Origin: Flavobacteriales bacterium
GTDB lineage: Bacteria; Bacteroidota; Bacteroidia; Flavobacteriales_D; Crocinitomicaceae
DNA length: 64,000 nt
Assembly (NCBI GenBank): GCA_022361195.1
Contig: JAKSBJ010000339.1
Coordinates: forward strand, 49,561-113,560
Direction of reading: 5' to 3'
Shown here: in pieces, positions 37,064 to 45,873 of the stretch
How the letters are laid out: every line of letters starts with the position of its first letter
How positions within the stretch are numbered: the stretch's first letter is position 1
The notes under the pieces: model-generated
What the model was told of the DNA's origin: nothing
Seen by the model: the letters and a program-made list of their open reading frames with translations, nothing else
The model's database searches: none
Position numbers and translations under genes: made by a program

Positions 37064-37103
37064 TAGTTTAAAAACTAACGATAAAAAAGCGTGAGATTAA
37101 ATT

Positions 37104-37649
37104 CTATCCCAGATTCATTTTGTATTTCTTGAAAAACACTTCCCAATCCCACAAAAAGTTGGTCATTAGATCGTCCATTCTCTTTAAGAAAAGTGGATTT
37201 GGAGTACGCATGTTTTTGAAATAAGACTCCTGATAATCGTTGAGATTTAGTTTATGAAAAACCGCTTTTGACATGGCGTATAAAGTGTTTTTCGAAGGGT
37301 GATTGACTCTTGATAAAAAGGAATCATATTCGCTGACAATTTTCTCAAATTCGAGGTGGTTCATGTTGTAAACCGCCGAAAGTTTTTGGATAATTAGTGA
37401 GCGAATATTGGTTGCATCGGCAGCCTCGAAATGATCGTTTAGAAAACGTAAATTTCCAACCACTACAATGAGTAAGAAATTATCCTCGTACTGCTTGTCA
37501 ATCTGGGGATTTTGTGTGAATGCCGCATCTTCATTAATCAATTCAGAAACATCGTCAAAGCCATTGTCAATTGCTTCCAAAAGCGAGTTAACAAATACGT
37601 TTGCCAATTGATTTGCATCGAATTTTTTTCGAATCAGCATTTTAAACAT
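37104..37649 (-). CDS. Cytoplasmic helical protein of unknown function
   Basis: Unrecognised protein of 181 residues. No signal peptide or membrane segment; predicted mainly helical, acidic in the middle (DNGFDDVSELINEDAAF), with conserved-looking aromatic ends (NPLFLKRMDDLMTNFLWDWE, VFFKKYK). The frame can begin at a TTG at 37673, but the first ATG, 37647-37649 (MFKMLIRKKFDANQL), is the better start; a second ATG lies three codons further on. It sits between the protease and the CCA-type enzyme on the same strand. No function can be inferred from the neighbours. Confidence 0.65.
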   Translation of the reverse strand: MFKMLIRKKFDANQLANVFVNSLLEAIDNGFDDVSELINEDAAFTQNPQIDKQYEDNFLLIVVVGNLRFLNDHFEAADATNIRSLIIQKLSAVYNMNHLEFEKIVSEYDSFLSRVNHPSKNTLYAMSKAVFHKLNLNDYQESYFKNMRTPNPLFLKRMDDLMTNFLWDWEVFFKKYKMNLG

Positions 37650-37754
37650 ATCCCTAGGTCTAGAATTAATCAACTAAGTTATAGGCTTTGATCATTCGAT
37701 TTGGAAAGGCATTGTTTAGTTATTCACACAAAAGCGTGAAGATCGTGAAATAAA

Positions 37755-39161
37755 CTACGTCTCAATGCCCAGTTCTTTTGCCCTTTTGAGCATGAATTCG
37801 TAGGCTTGGTTATAGTCATTTTTTATTTCCCCTTCCAGAATGGCTTCTTTGATATCATTTTTCAATATTCCCACTTGTTTACAAGGTTCAAGATTGAATA
37901 TTTTCATGATGTCTTTTCCACTGATGGGAGGTTGAAAATTTCTAACCTGATCCTTTTCTTCAACATCTTTAAGTTTTTTAGAAACCAGTGTGAAATTGCG
38001 TTTGTATTTCTGCACTTTCATCTCATTTTTAGAGGTGATGTCTGCATTACACAATAGCATTAAGTCTTCTAAATCATCACCGGCTTCAAAAAGAAGTCTA
38101 CGAATAGCAGAATCGGTCACATTTCCTTTAACAAGTGCAATGGGACGGAGGTGCAAACGAACTAATTTTTGCACATATCTCATTTTGGCATCAAGTGGAA
38201 GCTTGAGTTTCTTAAAAATTCCAGCGGTCATGCGCGCTCCAACTTCTTCATGGCCATGAAAAGTCCATCCAATACCGTCTTTAAACCGCTTGGTTCGAGG
38301 TTTGGCAATGTCGTGCATAATAGCCGCCCATCGTAACCATAAATCATCGGTGTATTCAGAGATATTATCCAAAACTTCTAGAGTATGGTAGAAATTGTCC
38401 TTATGGGCTTTCCCGTTAATCTTTTCAATTCCTTGTAGATTGACCATTTCCGGAAAGAATTGGTGAAGCAATTTGGTATCAAACAACAACTTGAATCCTC
38501 TGGATGGAACAGGAGAAAGAATAATTTTATTGAGCTCATCCGTGATACGTTCGGTTGAAATAATTTGGAGTCGTTCCGCATTACGTTCAATCGCTTTTAG
38601 AGATTCAGTTTCAATTTTGAATCCCAATTGTGATGAGAAACGAATTGCTCTCAACATTCTTAAAGGATCGTCTGAATAAGTAATATCAGGATCTAATGGA
38701 GTACGAATGAGTTTCCGTTTTAAATCTCCCAAGCCGTCAAAAGGATCAACTACTTCTCCAAACGAACTTTTACCAAGACTAATGGCCAGCGCGTTTATGG
38801 TAAAGTCTCTTCGGTTTTGATCATCTTCCAGGGTCCCATCTTCCACAATGGGTTTTCTTGAATCACGTGTATATGATTCTTTTCTGGCTCCAACTAACTC
38901 AATTTCCAATCCATCAAAAACAAAAGCTGCGGTTCCAAAATTTTTGTAGTAAGCTACTTTTTTGACGTCTAACTTTTTGGCCGTTTCTTCAGCCAGTTTT
39001 AAACCACTTCCCAACACGACAAAGTCAATGTCTTTAGAAGGACGATCTAGAATAAGATCCCGAACAAAGCCCCCAACTACAAAAGCTGACATTCCAAGCT
39101 CCGAAGCAGTTTCGGAAACGGTTTTAAAAATTGTATGTGTTAGATGTTTGGATAAATTCAT
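37755..39161 (-). CDS. cca: CCA-adding-type tRNA nucleotidyltransferase with HD domain
   Basis: Class II nucleotidyltransferase of the tRNA CCA-adding/poly(A) polymerase family, 468 residues. N-terminal catalytic head with VVGGFVRDLILDRPSKDIDF (the GG and D-x-D motifs, about 27-46), NRRDFTINALAISLG (about 136-150), RMLRAIRFSSQLGFKIE in the neck, and a C-terminal HD phosphohydrolase domain (WAAIMHDIAKPRTKRF, and HGHEEVGARM). In Bacteroidota this layout is annotated as the tRNA CCA enzyme, which repairs or completes tRNA 3' ends; a poly(A) polymerase role cannot be excluded by sequence. tsaC ends 2 bp upstream, so the two tRNA-related genes form an operon. Confidence 0.92.
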   Translation of the reverse strand: MNLSKHLTHTIFKTVSETASELGMSAFVVGGFVRDLILDRPSKDIDFVVLGSGLKLAEETAKKLDVKKVAYYKNFGTAAFVFDGLEIELVGARKESYTRDSRKPIVEDGTLEDDQNRRDFTINALAISLGKSSFGEVVDPFDGLGDLKRKLIRTPLDPDITYSDDPLRMLRAIRFSSQLGFKIETESLKAIERNAERLQIISTERITDELNKIILSPVPSRGFKLLFDTKLLHQFFPEMVNLQGIEKINGKAHKDNFYHTLEVLDNISEYTDDLWLRWAAIMHDIAKPRTKRFKDGIGWTFHGHEEVGARMTAGIFKKLKLPLDAKMRYVQKLVRLHLRPIALVKGNVTDSAIRRLLFEAGDDLEDLMLLCNADITSKNEMKVQKYKRNFTLVSKKLKDVEEKDQVRNFQPPISGKDIMKIFNLEPCKQVGILKNDIKEAILEGEIKNDYNQAYEFMLKRAKELGIET

Positions 39162-39163
39162 CT

Positions 39164-39724
39164 CTATTTACGAATGATTTCAACCTCGTTGTTTAATCCA
39201 ATTTTTATGATCTGTGATGGATTAATTTTTGTGGTTTTTTCTTTCACATTAACGATATAGTCTACCTGGCTTTTTACAGCTTCCGAAATCTCACTTAACG
39301 TTCTCCCTTCTTTTTCTCCAGCGACATTTGCTGAGGTAGATACCAGTCCGAATTTTGTTTTTGACATCAGTTTTGAACAAAATTCGTCTTTGGTTAAACG
39401 TATAGCCACCGAACCATCAGGTGCCATTACCTTTGGGGCTAAATATTGCCCTCTCGGGTAAATAATCGTCAAAGGAGATTCAGCATAATCAATCAAATCA
39501 AAACATACATCAGGAATTTCCTTTACATATCGATTTAAAAGTGCTTCGGAATGGACTAAAACAATTAATCCTTTCCCGGCATCTCTTTGTTTAATATCCA
39601 GAATTTTTTGAACGGCTTCTTCATTAGTTGGATCACATCCCAATCCCCATACCGTATCAGTAGGGTAAAGGATAACTCCTCCCTCTTTTAAAACTTCAGT
39701 TGCTTTTAGAATTTCTTGTTCCAC
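39164..39724 (-). CDS. tsaC: L-threonylcarbamoyladenylate synthase (TsaC/YrdC type)
   Basis: Makes threonylcarbamoyl-AMP from threonine, bicarbonate and ATP, the first step of t6A37 modification in tRNAs. 186 residues, a bare YrdC domain without the C-terminal Sua5 extension. Signature segments: GGVILYPTDTVWGLGCDP (residues 14-31), KGLIVLVHSEALLNRY, DGSVAIRLTKDEFC and LVSTSANVAGEKEGRT. The start is GTG at 39722-39724; no ATG precedes it in frame and none fits later. A TATATTTG box lies only 4 bp upstream, so the mRNA would be nearly leaderless. Coupled to the downstream CCA-type gene by a 2-bp gap. Confidence 0.94.
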   Translation of the reverse strand: MEQEILKATEVLKEGGVILYPTDTVWGLGCDPTNEEAVQKILDIKQRDAGKGLIVLVHSEALLNRYVKEIPDVCFDLIDYAESPLTIIYPRGQYLAPKVMAPDGSVAIRLTKDEFCSKLMSKTKFGLVSTSANVAGEKEGRTLSEISEAVKSQVDYIVNVKEKTTKINPSQIIKIGLNNEVEIIRK

Positions 39725-39728
39725 GCTG

Positions 39729-39736
39729 CAAATATA
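39729..39736 (-). promoter_or_regulatory. TAnnTTTG -7 box just upstream of tsaC
   Basis: TATATTTG followed by C on the minus strand, a full consensus match 4 bp from the GTG start. Expected transcription start would fall at or next to the start codon. Confidence 0.45.
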
Positions 39737-39770
39737 ATTCCTCCTAACCGGAAACGTAGAGTAGAAACAT

Positions 39771-39805
39771 AAAAAAACCCGTTCCTGCTAAACAGAAACG
39801 GGCTT
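39771..39805 (-). terminator. Rho-independent terminator of the 336-residue type IX cargo gene
   Basis: Stem CCCGTTCCTG / CAGAAACGGG with one C-A mismatch and a CTAAA loop, next to an A7 run that becomes the T tract on the minus strand, 22 bp past the stop. Confidence 0.82.
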
Positions 39806-39823
39806 CAATATTTGTGAGGATAA

Positions 39824-40834
39824 TTACTTAACTGTCACTTTTTCAGTTTTTAATCCGTTTTCTGTTCTGATTTGAACCATGTAAATTCCAGCATCAAAGG
39901 CAGAAACATCAATTGTCTCTAAATTTTGAACTGCAGTTGAAGTATAAACTACTTGTCCTGCAGCGTTAAAAATTGAAAGCTCTTGAGCTGTTCCTTCAAA
40001 AGAAATAGAAAGTACATCTGTTGCAGGATTAGGATAAACACTCAAAGTTGTTGTTTCTCCTTCTTCAACACCTACATAGTCAGTTACAGCATCTTTTGAA
40101 TACATAGCCTGGAAACCATAAGTTCCACCAGCATCCAAATCAGCTTCAACTCTGTCATGTCTTACAATTGGAAGTGGATTGGCATCGTCCAAATCGTAAT
40201 AAACGAAGCTTTCACGTGTAATTAAGATATCTTGTCCAAGTGCATTTCCTGAAGTTTCCTCAAGTGTATGAATTCGGATTACGTTTGTGTAAGTGTTTGA
40301 TCCAATGTTCAATGTTCCTGATCCATCGCAAGTAACTGTTGCATCACCGTCAATGTTTACTGTTCCAGCTAAAGGAATAATTGCAACACCGTCAACCGCG
40401 TCAGTATAAGATTCTGATACATTCATTGGAAGAGCCAATGCTATTAGGTCATCCGTTTCATAACGAACTACAAAATCATTTCCAGCTTCCTGATAAACAA
40501 ATCCGTCAACAATTACATCATCTCCTACATTGTTAAAGAAAGTTTGAACTCCATTATTGAATTCCTCGCACAAAGATGTCGATGGAAAATCAGAAGCAAA
40601 CGCAGATGCAGAAGCATCAATTACATTCAAATCATTTGGAGTCATCATATACCCTCCAATGTTACTGTAATCCCAGGTAACGTCTGTTCCGGTTACTGAA
40701 GCTAAGTTAGAAGCACTACTATCTAATGAATAGTAAGATCTCATATCTCCGTTGCTTAGCATATTGGCTGTCGTTAATTGAGCCTGGCTATAAACTCCGG
40801 CAACAAGACCCAGAATTAGTAAACTTTGTTTCAT
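39824..40834 (-). CDS. Type IX-secreted protein with type A sorting domain
   Basis: Secreted protein of 336 residues. Signal peptide (QSLLILGLVAGVYSQAQ), a beta-rich central part (about 20-250) with no catalytic motif that I can name (contains DVTWDYSNIGGYM and VRYETDDLIALALPMNVS), and a C-terminal type A sorting domain (LSVYPNPATDVLSISF, AAGQVVYTSTAVQ, AGIYMVQIRTENG). The frame reaches back to 40867, but MKQS at 40834 starts the signal peptide. It is divergent from the MMPL exporter gene, with only 43 bp between them, and a TAGTTTTG box at 40865-40872 points this way. Confidence 0.88.
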   Translation of the reverse strand: MKQSLLILGLVAGVYSQAQLTTANMLSNGDMRSYYSLDSSASNLASVTGTDVTWDYSNIGGYMMTPNDLNVIDASASAFASDFPSTSLCEEFNNGVQTFFNNVGDDVIVDGFVYQEAGNDFVVRYETDDLIALALPMNVSESYTDAVDGVAIIPLAGTVNIDGDATVTCDGSGTLNIGSNTYTNVIRIHTLEETSGNALGQDILITRESFVYYDLDDANPLPIVRHDRVEADLDAGGTYGFQAMYSKDAVTDYVGVEEGETTTLSVYPNPATDVLSISFEGTAQELSIFNAAGQVVYTSTAVQNLETIDVSAFDAGIYMVQIRTENGLKTEKVTVK

Positions 40835-40864
40835 AATTGTTGATTTAAATTTTTTATTAATTTC

Positions 40865-40882
40865 CAAAACTACAAATTTGTA
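40865..40882. promoter_or_regulatory. Divergent control region: TAGTTTTG box and 12-bp palindrome over a TTG start
   Basis: TAGTTTTG on the minus strand (40865-40872) is a full -7 box match, 31 bp from the ATG at 40834. Overlapping it, TACAAATTTGTA (40871-40882) is a perfect 12-bp palindrome that also covers the TTG start of the exporter gene. An operator controlling both genes is possible. Confidence 0.4.
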
Positions 40883-43166
40883 TACGGAATTTAAAACAAT
40901 AAGGTTGGGTGGTTTAAAAAATATCTCAAGAGTTGGTTTAGTGGTAGTTTTGGCGATATCAGCCTTTTTAGGATTTCAGGTCCAAAATGTAAAATTTGAT
41001 TACGACTTTGAAAAGTTTTTCCCTGAGGATGATCCTGAGACGCAATTTTTCTTTGAACATCGGGAACGTTTTGAAACTGATAATGACTTCATCTTTATCG
41101 CTTTGCGAAAAGAGGAGGGCGTTTTTAATACTGATTTCCTCTTAAAAACACGCTCCTTTGTTGATTCTTTAGCGCAAGATCCGGATGTACGAGAAGTACA
41201 AAGTTTGACCAATATGCGGGAGGCTATTAAAACGCCTCTTTCTCCAATGGTAATGTGGCGTTCGTATGTTGATCCCGAAAAACCTCAGAATTTTGAAAGT
41301 GATTCGGTGCGAATTTATAATCGACCTGAGTTGATAAACCGGTTCATCTCCAAAAAGGGAGATGCCCTTTTAGTTTATGTAAAGCATACTTCTAATTTGG
41401 CAAAGAAGAAATGTGATGCTTTAAAAGAGCGGATAGATGGTTTATTGGATCATTATGCTTTTGAAGACTTTAAATATGCTGGCCGAACCATTGGAATGGG
41501 GTATTATGTCAACAAAATGCAGTTTGAAACTGTACAGTTCATTGGTATTTCATTTATGCTGGTCATTGTTTTCCTCATTTTTTCTTTCCGGTCAATATGG
41601 GGAGTGTTGGTTCCATTAACTATTGTGACCCTTTCTATGTTATGGATTGTTGGTTTTATGGGATTGATGGGACAACCTATTAATCTTGTACTGACGGTTT
41701 TACCATCCATAATTTTTGTTGTGGCCATGTCAGATGTCATTCACTTAGTCTCCAAATATTTTGATGAATTACGGAATGGTAATACGCAGTTTGGTGCCAT
41801 TAAACTAGCGTATCGTGAAGTTGGTTTTGCCACTTTGTTGACCTCTGTTACCACCTCGGTTGGTTTTTTAACCTTGCTATCCATCAACATGATTCCCATC
41901 CGTAAGTTTGGTTTGTATACAGCGGCTGGAGTAATGTTTTCCTTTGTTTTGGCTTATACACTTTTGCCGGCAATATTAGTTTTACTTAAGCCGCCTAAAG
42001 TTGCCTTTAAGGCAACAGCTAAGAACATTTGGTTCCGTTTTTTACATGGAAGTTTTATTCAGGTTTTACGTTTTCGACGATCCATCTTTTTAGGGTTTGT
42101 TGGAATTATAGCTGTTAGTTTAGTTGGTTTATTCATGGTTGAATCCAATTACTTTTTATTGGAGGATTTGAAAAAAGAAAGTCAGTTGCGAAAAGACTAC
42201 GATTATTTTGATCAGGAATTAATGGGATTACGTCCTTTTGAGATGGCAGTGATAGTGAAGGATGATCAAAAGAAAATCACTGATTATGAAGTGCTGTGTG
42301 AGATGGATAAAATGGAGCAGTACTTAAGAGATGAGTATGGCTTAAAACAAACTTATTCTGTCGTTTCTGCTTTAAAATTGGCGAATAGGACCGAGCATGG
42401 TGGTCAACAAGCTTATTATGTCCTTCCCGATAAAGAAGACAGTGAGCAGTTTTTACAAACGATGAAAAAATACGATAAAGAAGGTCGCTTGGCTTTGTTT
42501 GTTGATTCTACGGGAGAATACGGTCGAATAAGTAGTACCCTGGGAGATGTTGGGTTGTATGAAATTAGAGACAGAAATGAGCAATTGAATGACTTTATGG
42601 CTGAGAATATCAATCAGGAATTGGTTGAATTTAGGGTAACAGGAACGGCTCATTTATTGGACATAAACATGAGTAGCTTATCTCATAAATTGGCTTTGGG
42701 ATTGATTTTGGCGGTTTTTATTGTATCCGTACTCATGGGATTTTTGTATCGTTCCTTAAAAATTGTCCTAATTGCCATTGTTCCAAACATTTTGCCCATG
42801 TTAATGCTGTCAGCAATTCTAGGTTTTACAGGAATTAACTTAACCGTTTCAACAGCGGTTATTTTCACCATTTCCTTTGGTATTGCTGTGGATGACACAA
42901 TTCATTTCATGAGTAAGTTTAAGATAGAAATGAATAAAGGTAAAAGCTTTTTATATGCCCTCAAACGGACTTATTTATCAACAGGGAGGGCTATTATTTT
43001 GACAACGCTTATTCTTTGTTCAGGTTTCCTTTTATTGATGTTATCGGACTTTTTGGGAACTTTTTACATTGGCTTGCTAATCAGCTGTACACTATTTTTT
43101 GCCCTTTTTGCTGATCTATTCTTTTTACCTGTTCTGATGTTGTATTTCTACCGAAAAAGAAAATAG
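40878..43166 (+). CDS. RND-superfamily exporter, MMPL type
   Basis: Inner-membrane protein of 762 residues with the two-fold RND/MMPL layout: helix 1 (VGLVVVLAISAFLGFQV), a large periplasmic loop (about 35-210), helices 2-6 with the proton-path motif FVVAMSDVIHLVSKYFDEL, a second loop (about 420-600), and helices 8-12 with FGIAVDDTIHFMSKFKIEM. These proteins export lipids or hydrophobic molecules; the cargo here is unknown. The start must be TTG at 40878-40880: no ATG occurs before about residue 115 and helix 1 would be lost otherwise. It is convergent with the M14 peptidase gene, with 3 bp between the stops. Confidence 0.9.
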   Translation: MYTEFKTIRLGGLKNISRVGLVVVLAISAFLGFQVQNVKFDYDFEKFFPEDDPETQFFFEHRERFETDNDFIFIALRKEEGVFNTDFLLKTRSFVDSLAQDPDVREVQSLTNMREAIKTPLSPMVMWRSYVDPEKPQNFESDSVRIYNRPELINRFISKKGDALLVYVKHTSNLAKKKCDALKERIDGLLDHYAFEDFKYAGRTIGMGYYVNKMQFETVQFIGISFMLVIVFLIFSFRSIWGVLVPLTIVTLSMLWIVGFMGLMGQPINLVLTVLPSIIFVVAMSDVIHLVSKYFDELRNGNTQFGAIKLAYREVGFATLLTSVTTSVGFLTLLSINMIPIRKFGLYTAAGVMFSFVLAYTLLPAILVLLKPPKVAFKATAKNIWFRFLHGSFIQVLRFRRSIFLGFVGIIAVSLVGLFMVESNYFLLEDLKKESQLRKDYDYFDQELMGLRPFEMAVIVKDDQKKITDYEVLCEMDKMEQYLRDEYGLKQTYSVVSALKLANRTEHGGQQAYYVLPDKEDSEQFLQTMKKYDKEGRLALFVDSTGEYGRISSTLGDVGLYEIRDRNEQLNDFMAENINQELVEFRVTGTAHLLDINMSSLSHKLALGLILAVFIVSVLMGFLYRSLKIVLIAIVPNILPMLMLSAILGFTGINLTVSTAVIFTISFGIAVDDTIHFMSKFKIEMNKGKSFLYALKRTYLSTGRAIILTTLILCSGFLLLMLSDFLGTFYIGLLISCTLFFALFADLFFLPVLMLYFYRKRK

Positions 43167-43169
43167 ATT

Positions 43170-44903
43170 TTATTTAATCTGGTCACTACCAATTTCACCA
43201 TTGTATCGGGCAATAGGGTAGAGGTTATGTGTTGGTTCATAGTGCACCGAGTTTTTGAAAATGAAATACAGTTGCTGCGAGGGATCTTTAGCAAAAGCCT
43301 CATCTTCTTTTAGTTTTTGATCAAAACGAGCTTTTAGTTGTTTATCGGTTTTTAAGAGTTCGGCAGCTTCATCTTCAAAGACGTAAGGCGAATACCACTC
43401 TTTTTGTTGTAGAATGGCATCAAAATAATTCCAGGCTAAATAGCTGTCTGTTGCATGTGGCTCTAGAGTTTCAACAATAAAACGAGCATTAATGCTCTTG
43501 CACGGAACAGCGTAATCTCCAGCTTGATAAATCATTTTTTTATTTTCTTTTTGGACTTGAACAGAATGGTGGAGATAATGACCTTCGTATGGTTTTTTAA
43601 TGGTTTCAAAGCTGGCAATGTAGTACATTTCAACATCCATTTCCGTTTCTTGATTTAATTCATAAACAACAACTTTATTGGCTTTTAATAGGTCAACAAT
43701 TTTCTCCCAGGCTTTTGGAATGATATAATAATTCGGTCGTTGAACCACAGCAGTAGCTTTGTAGTGGTTAAAATATTTGATTTGCTTTGTAAAAGGTTTT
43801 TCATGATTGTAAAATAGACGATCAGCTCCACTGACATTACTGGGTTTATATTCTGCTTCATAGCCCATAAAATCGATCATTTCATATTTTGTAGTGTCTA
43901 ATTTCCAGCTAATGGTAAACTCATTTTTTTGAGCAATTTCCAAATCCGCTTTTTGTTTTAACTCTCTCAATTCTTTTGAATGTTCTTTAGCGTATTGATG
44001 GATGAGAGTAAGTAAAAGATATGTTGACTCAACACGATCTTCATAGGACTTAAGCATATGCGCCTCGGAAACATAACTGATGGTATTGAATAGGTTCGTG
44101 TAGCCTGTTGAATAACGAGGAGTTTCCAAATAATCCATAATCCCATTATCAGGAATTTTATCAACCGAATGAACATAAGGAACCATTGGGTAACCATTGC
44201 TTTCCATCATTTTAAAAAGGTAGGGGTTAAGATTTTCTTCAGTGTAGCTTTTAAGCAACGGATTCATTTTGTTGACCTGACTGGTGATCAAGGTCATAGT
44301 GTGCTGATAATCGGCTCCGTTGGAAGTGTGTGTATCAATGAAAATATGAGGATTGAGTAAATGAAAGATTTTGTAGAAAGCAGCAGTGTTTTTGCTGTCA
44401 GCCTTAATGAAATCTCTGTTTAAATCGAGGTTTTTAGCGTTTCCTCTAAAACCATATTCTTCTGGACCATTTTGATTGGTGCGACTACAACAATTTCTGT
44501 TATGTGCACCACCAATATTGTAAATAGGAATAATTGCAATTACTACTTCCTCTGAAATGGTGTGAGGATTGGCTAAGAGGTCTTTTGATAGTTTTACCGA
44601 AGCATCCACACCACAAGGTTCTCCCGGGTGAATAGCATTGTTGATTAAAATGACGGTTTTATTCTTGAAATTACTCGGTTCAAATCCATTTTTAGAGATA
44701 ATGAAAAGGCGCATTTCCTTTCCATAGTCTGAATAACCATGTGATTGTAAGTCACACATTTCAGGATGTTGTTCTTCCAATTTTTGATATTCAGCTATTA
44801 GCTCATCGTAAGTATAAGTTTGATTTGACAAATAGGGTTCTTGATCTTGGGCCCATGTTGGTAATGCCATTAAACTCAATAGAAAAAACAAAAATCGATT
44901 CAT
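43170..44903 (-). CDS. Exported M14-family zinc carboxypeptidase-like protein
   Basis: Secreted metallopeptidase of 577 residues. Signal peptide (FLFFLLSLMALPTWAQ), then the M14 domain with the zinc motif H-x-x-E in NAIHPGEPCGVDA, the substrate-binding Asn-Arg in LDLNRDF, the third zinc ligand in FIDTHTSNGADYQHT, and a likely catalytic Glu in YVSEAHMLKSYEDR. About 230 C-terminal residues are an extra, partly beta-rich region (PYVFEDEAAELLKTDKQL). There is no sorting domain. The frame extends to 44981, but MNRFL at 44903 begins the signal peptide. A 12-bp inverted repeat lies just upstream. Confidence 0.92.
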   Translation of the reverse strand: MNRFLFFLLSLMALPTWAQDQEPYLSNQTYTYDELIAEYQKLEEQHPEMCDLQSHGYSDYGKEMRLFIISKNGFEPSNFKNKTVILINNAIHPGEPCGVDASVKLSKDLLANPHTISEEVVIAIIPIYNIGGAHNRNCCSRTNQNGPEEYGFRGNAKNLDLNRDFIKADSKNTAAFYKIFHLLNPHIFIDTHTSNGADYQHTMTLITSQVNKMNPLLKSYTEENLNPYLFKMMESNGYPMVPYVHSVDKIPDNGIMDYLETPRYSTGYTNLFNTISYVSEAHMLKSYEDRVESTYLLLTLIHQYAKEHSKELRELKQKADLEIAQKNEFTISWKLDTTKYEMIDFMGYEAEYKPSNVSGADRLFYNHEKPFTKQIKYFNHYKATAVVQRPNYYIIPKAWEKIVDLLKANKVVVYELNQETEMDVEMYYIASFETIKKPYEGHYLHHSVQVQKENKKMIYQAGDYAVPCKSINARFIVETLEPHATDSYLAWNYFDAILQQKEWYSPYVFEDEAAELLKTDKQLKARFDQKLKEDEAFAKDPSQQLYFIFKNSVHYEPTHNLYPIARYNGEIGSDQIK

Positions 44904-44925
44904 AGTTCTAGTTTGGAATGGCTTA

Positions 44926-44960
44926 AAGGTAGAAAATAGTTTTGTCCCATTTTCTACCTT
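44926..44960. repeat. Perfect 12-bp inverted repeat AAGGTAGAAAAT / ATTTTCTACCTT
   Basis: Arms at 44926-44937 and 44949-44960 with an 11-base loop, in the 67-bp gap between the M14 gene and the upstream lipoprotein gene (both minus strand). Only three T follow on the minus strand, so it is at best a weak terminator or an attenuator. The loop holds TAGTTTTGTCCC on the plus strand, which recurs inverted at 45870-45881. Confidence 0.6.
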
Positions 44961-44970
44961 CATACAAATG

Positions 44971-45354
44971 CTAGCGTCCAAAATAATAAACCGATCGATT
45001 ATTACTGTAGGTCTGAGAAAGAGTTAATTCATTTGTTGTTAATTGTTCAATTTTAAAATTCAGGAAAGAAGTGGTTGTAATGAATGTTTCGTTTTCAAGA
45101 CTATAAGAATAGCTTTCATTCAGACCATCTTCTGAAATAATCAGTTCTCCAGAATTGGTGCCGTCAGTTCTGAATTCGTAGAAAACGGATGGCTCGTCAT
45201 AAGAGAAAGAACCGTTTAAACTGTCTTGTACAAAGAGTTCTCTTTGCTGCAATTCCCATTTGCCCTTTAATTCAGCTTTTGGAGTTTGCTGTTTTTCACA
45301 AGCAAAAAATAAGGAGCTTAAAAGTGTGATGATAATGATATAAATGTTTTTCAT
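44971..45354 (-). CDS. Small lipoprotein, lipocalin-like
   Basis: Predicted lipoprotein of 127 residues. The signal sequence ends in a lipobox (SSLFFACEK, Cys at residue 19). The mature part starts LKGKWELQQRELFV, the usual entry of the Bacteroidota lipocalin-like family, and continues as a series of short strands (VFYEFRTDGTNSGELIIS, TNELTLSQTY) to an aromatic end. Function unknown. It lies 11 bp downstream of the CsgG-like gene and upstream of the M14 peptidase on the same strand, so the three could be one unit. Confidence 0.78.
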   Translation of the reverse strand: MKNIYIIIITLLSSLFFACEKQQTPKAELKGKWELQQRELFVQDSLNGSFSYDEPSVFYEFRTDGTNSGELIISEDGLNESYSYSLENETFITTTSFLNFKIEQLTTNELTLSQTYSNNRSVYYFGR

Positions 45355-45365
45355 CGTTTAGGATT

Positions 45366-45851
45366 TTACTGTTGAAAGGTGATTTGATTTTCGATTTGGT
45401 AGAAGTAATCGTACAGGTCACGAAGGGTAATACGAACCATTCGTCTCACTTGCTTTTCATTAAAGGTGAAGGTTAGCTCATTCTCCGTTTCATAGCAGGC
45501 ATTCGGAACATTGAGCAGTTCAAAGTGATAAATCATAGCTCCTTCTTTCACTTTCATTGAACCCGAGAGGATATAGTCAACCGCTAAAGAATTGCCTAGC
45601 TTTAACAATTTTCGTTTTGAGACATTTTTAAGCTCGGGATGATAACCCAATTGTTCTACCATATCTCTTTCAGATAATATTTCAAGATTAGTTAAACCAA
45701 TAGATTCTTCTCTGCACAATTCTTCCAAAGCCGAAGAGGATAGTGAATAGTTGTTTACTTTCATTCCATAAACAGCCAGGTTCAGGCTCCAGAGAGATGA
45801 TGTGAAACAGATAAACAAAAGGGATAAAAAGATTGTTTTTGTGTTTTTCAT
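45366..45851 (-). CDS. Exported CsgG/LpoB-like small protein
   Basis: Exported protein of 161 residues with signal peptide (TIFLSLLFICFTSSLWS). The mature part follows the pattern of the CsgG/FlgO/LpoB-type periplasmic fold: first strand NLAVYGMKVNNYSLSSSA, LEILSERDMVEQLGYHPE (compare 'ER..M..IL.EQ.' in the family), then KLGNSLAVDYILSGSMKVKE and a final strand MIYHFELLNV. The assignment is by eye and moderate. Two Cys (EELCREE and NACYETE) may form a disulfide. A TAGTTTTG box is 23 bp upstream of the ATG. Confidence 0.65.
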   Translation of the reverse strand: MKNTKTIFLSLLFICFTSSLWSLNLAVYGMKVNNYSLSSSALEELCREESIGLTNLEILSERDMVEQLGYHPELKNVSKRKLLKLGNSLAVDYILSGSMKVKEGAMIYHFELLNVPNACYETENELTFTFNEKQVRRMVRITLRDLYDYFYQIENQITFQQ

Positions 45852-45873
45852 GGTGAATTAATTTTTGTTGGGA

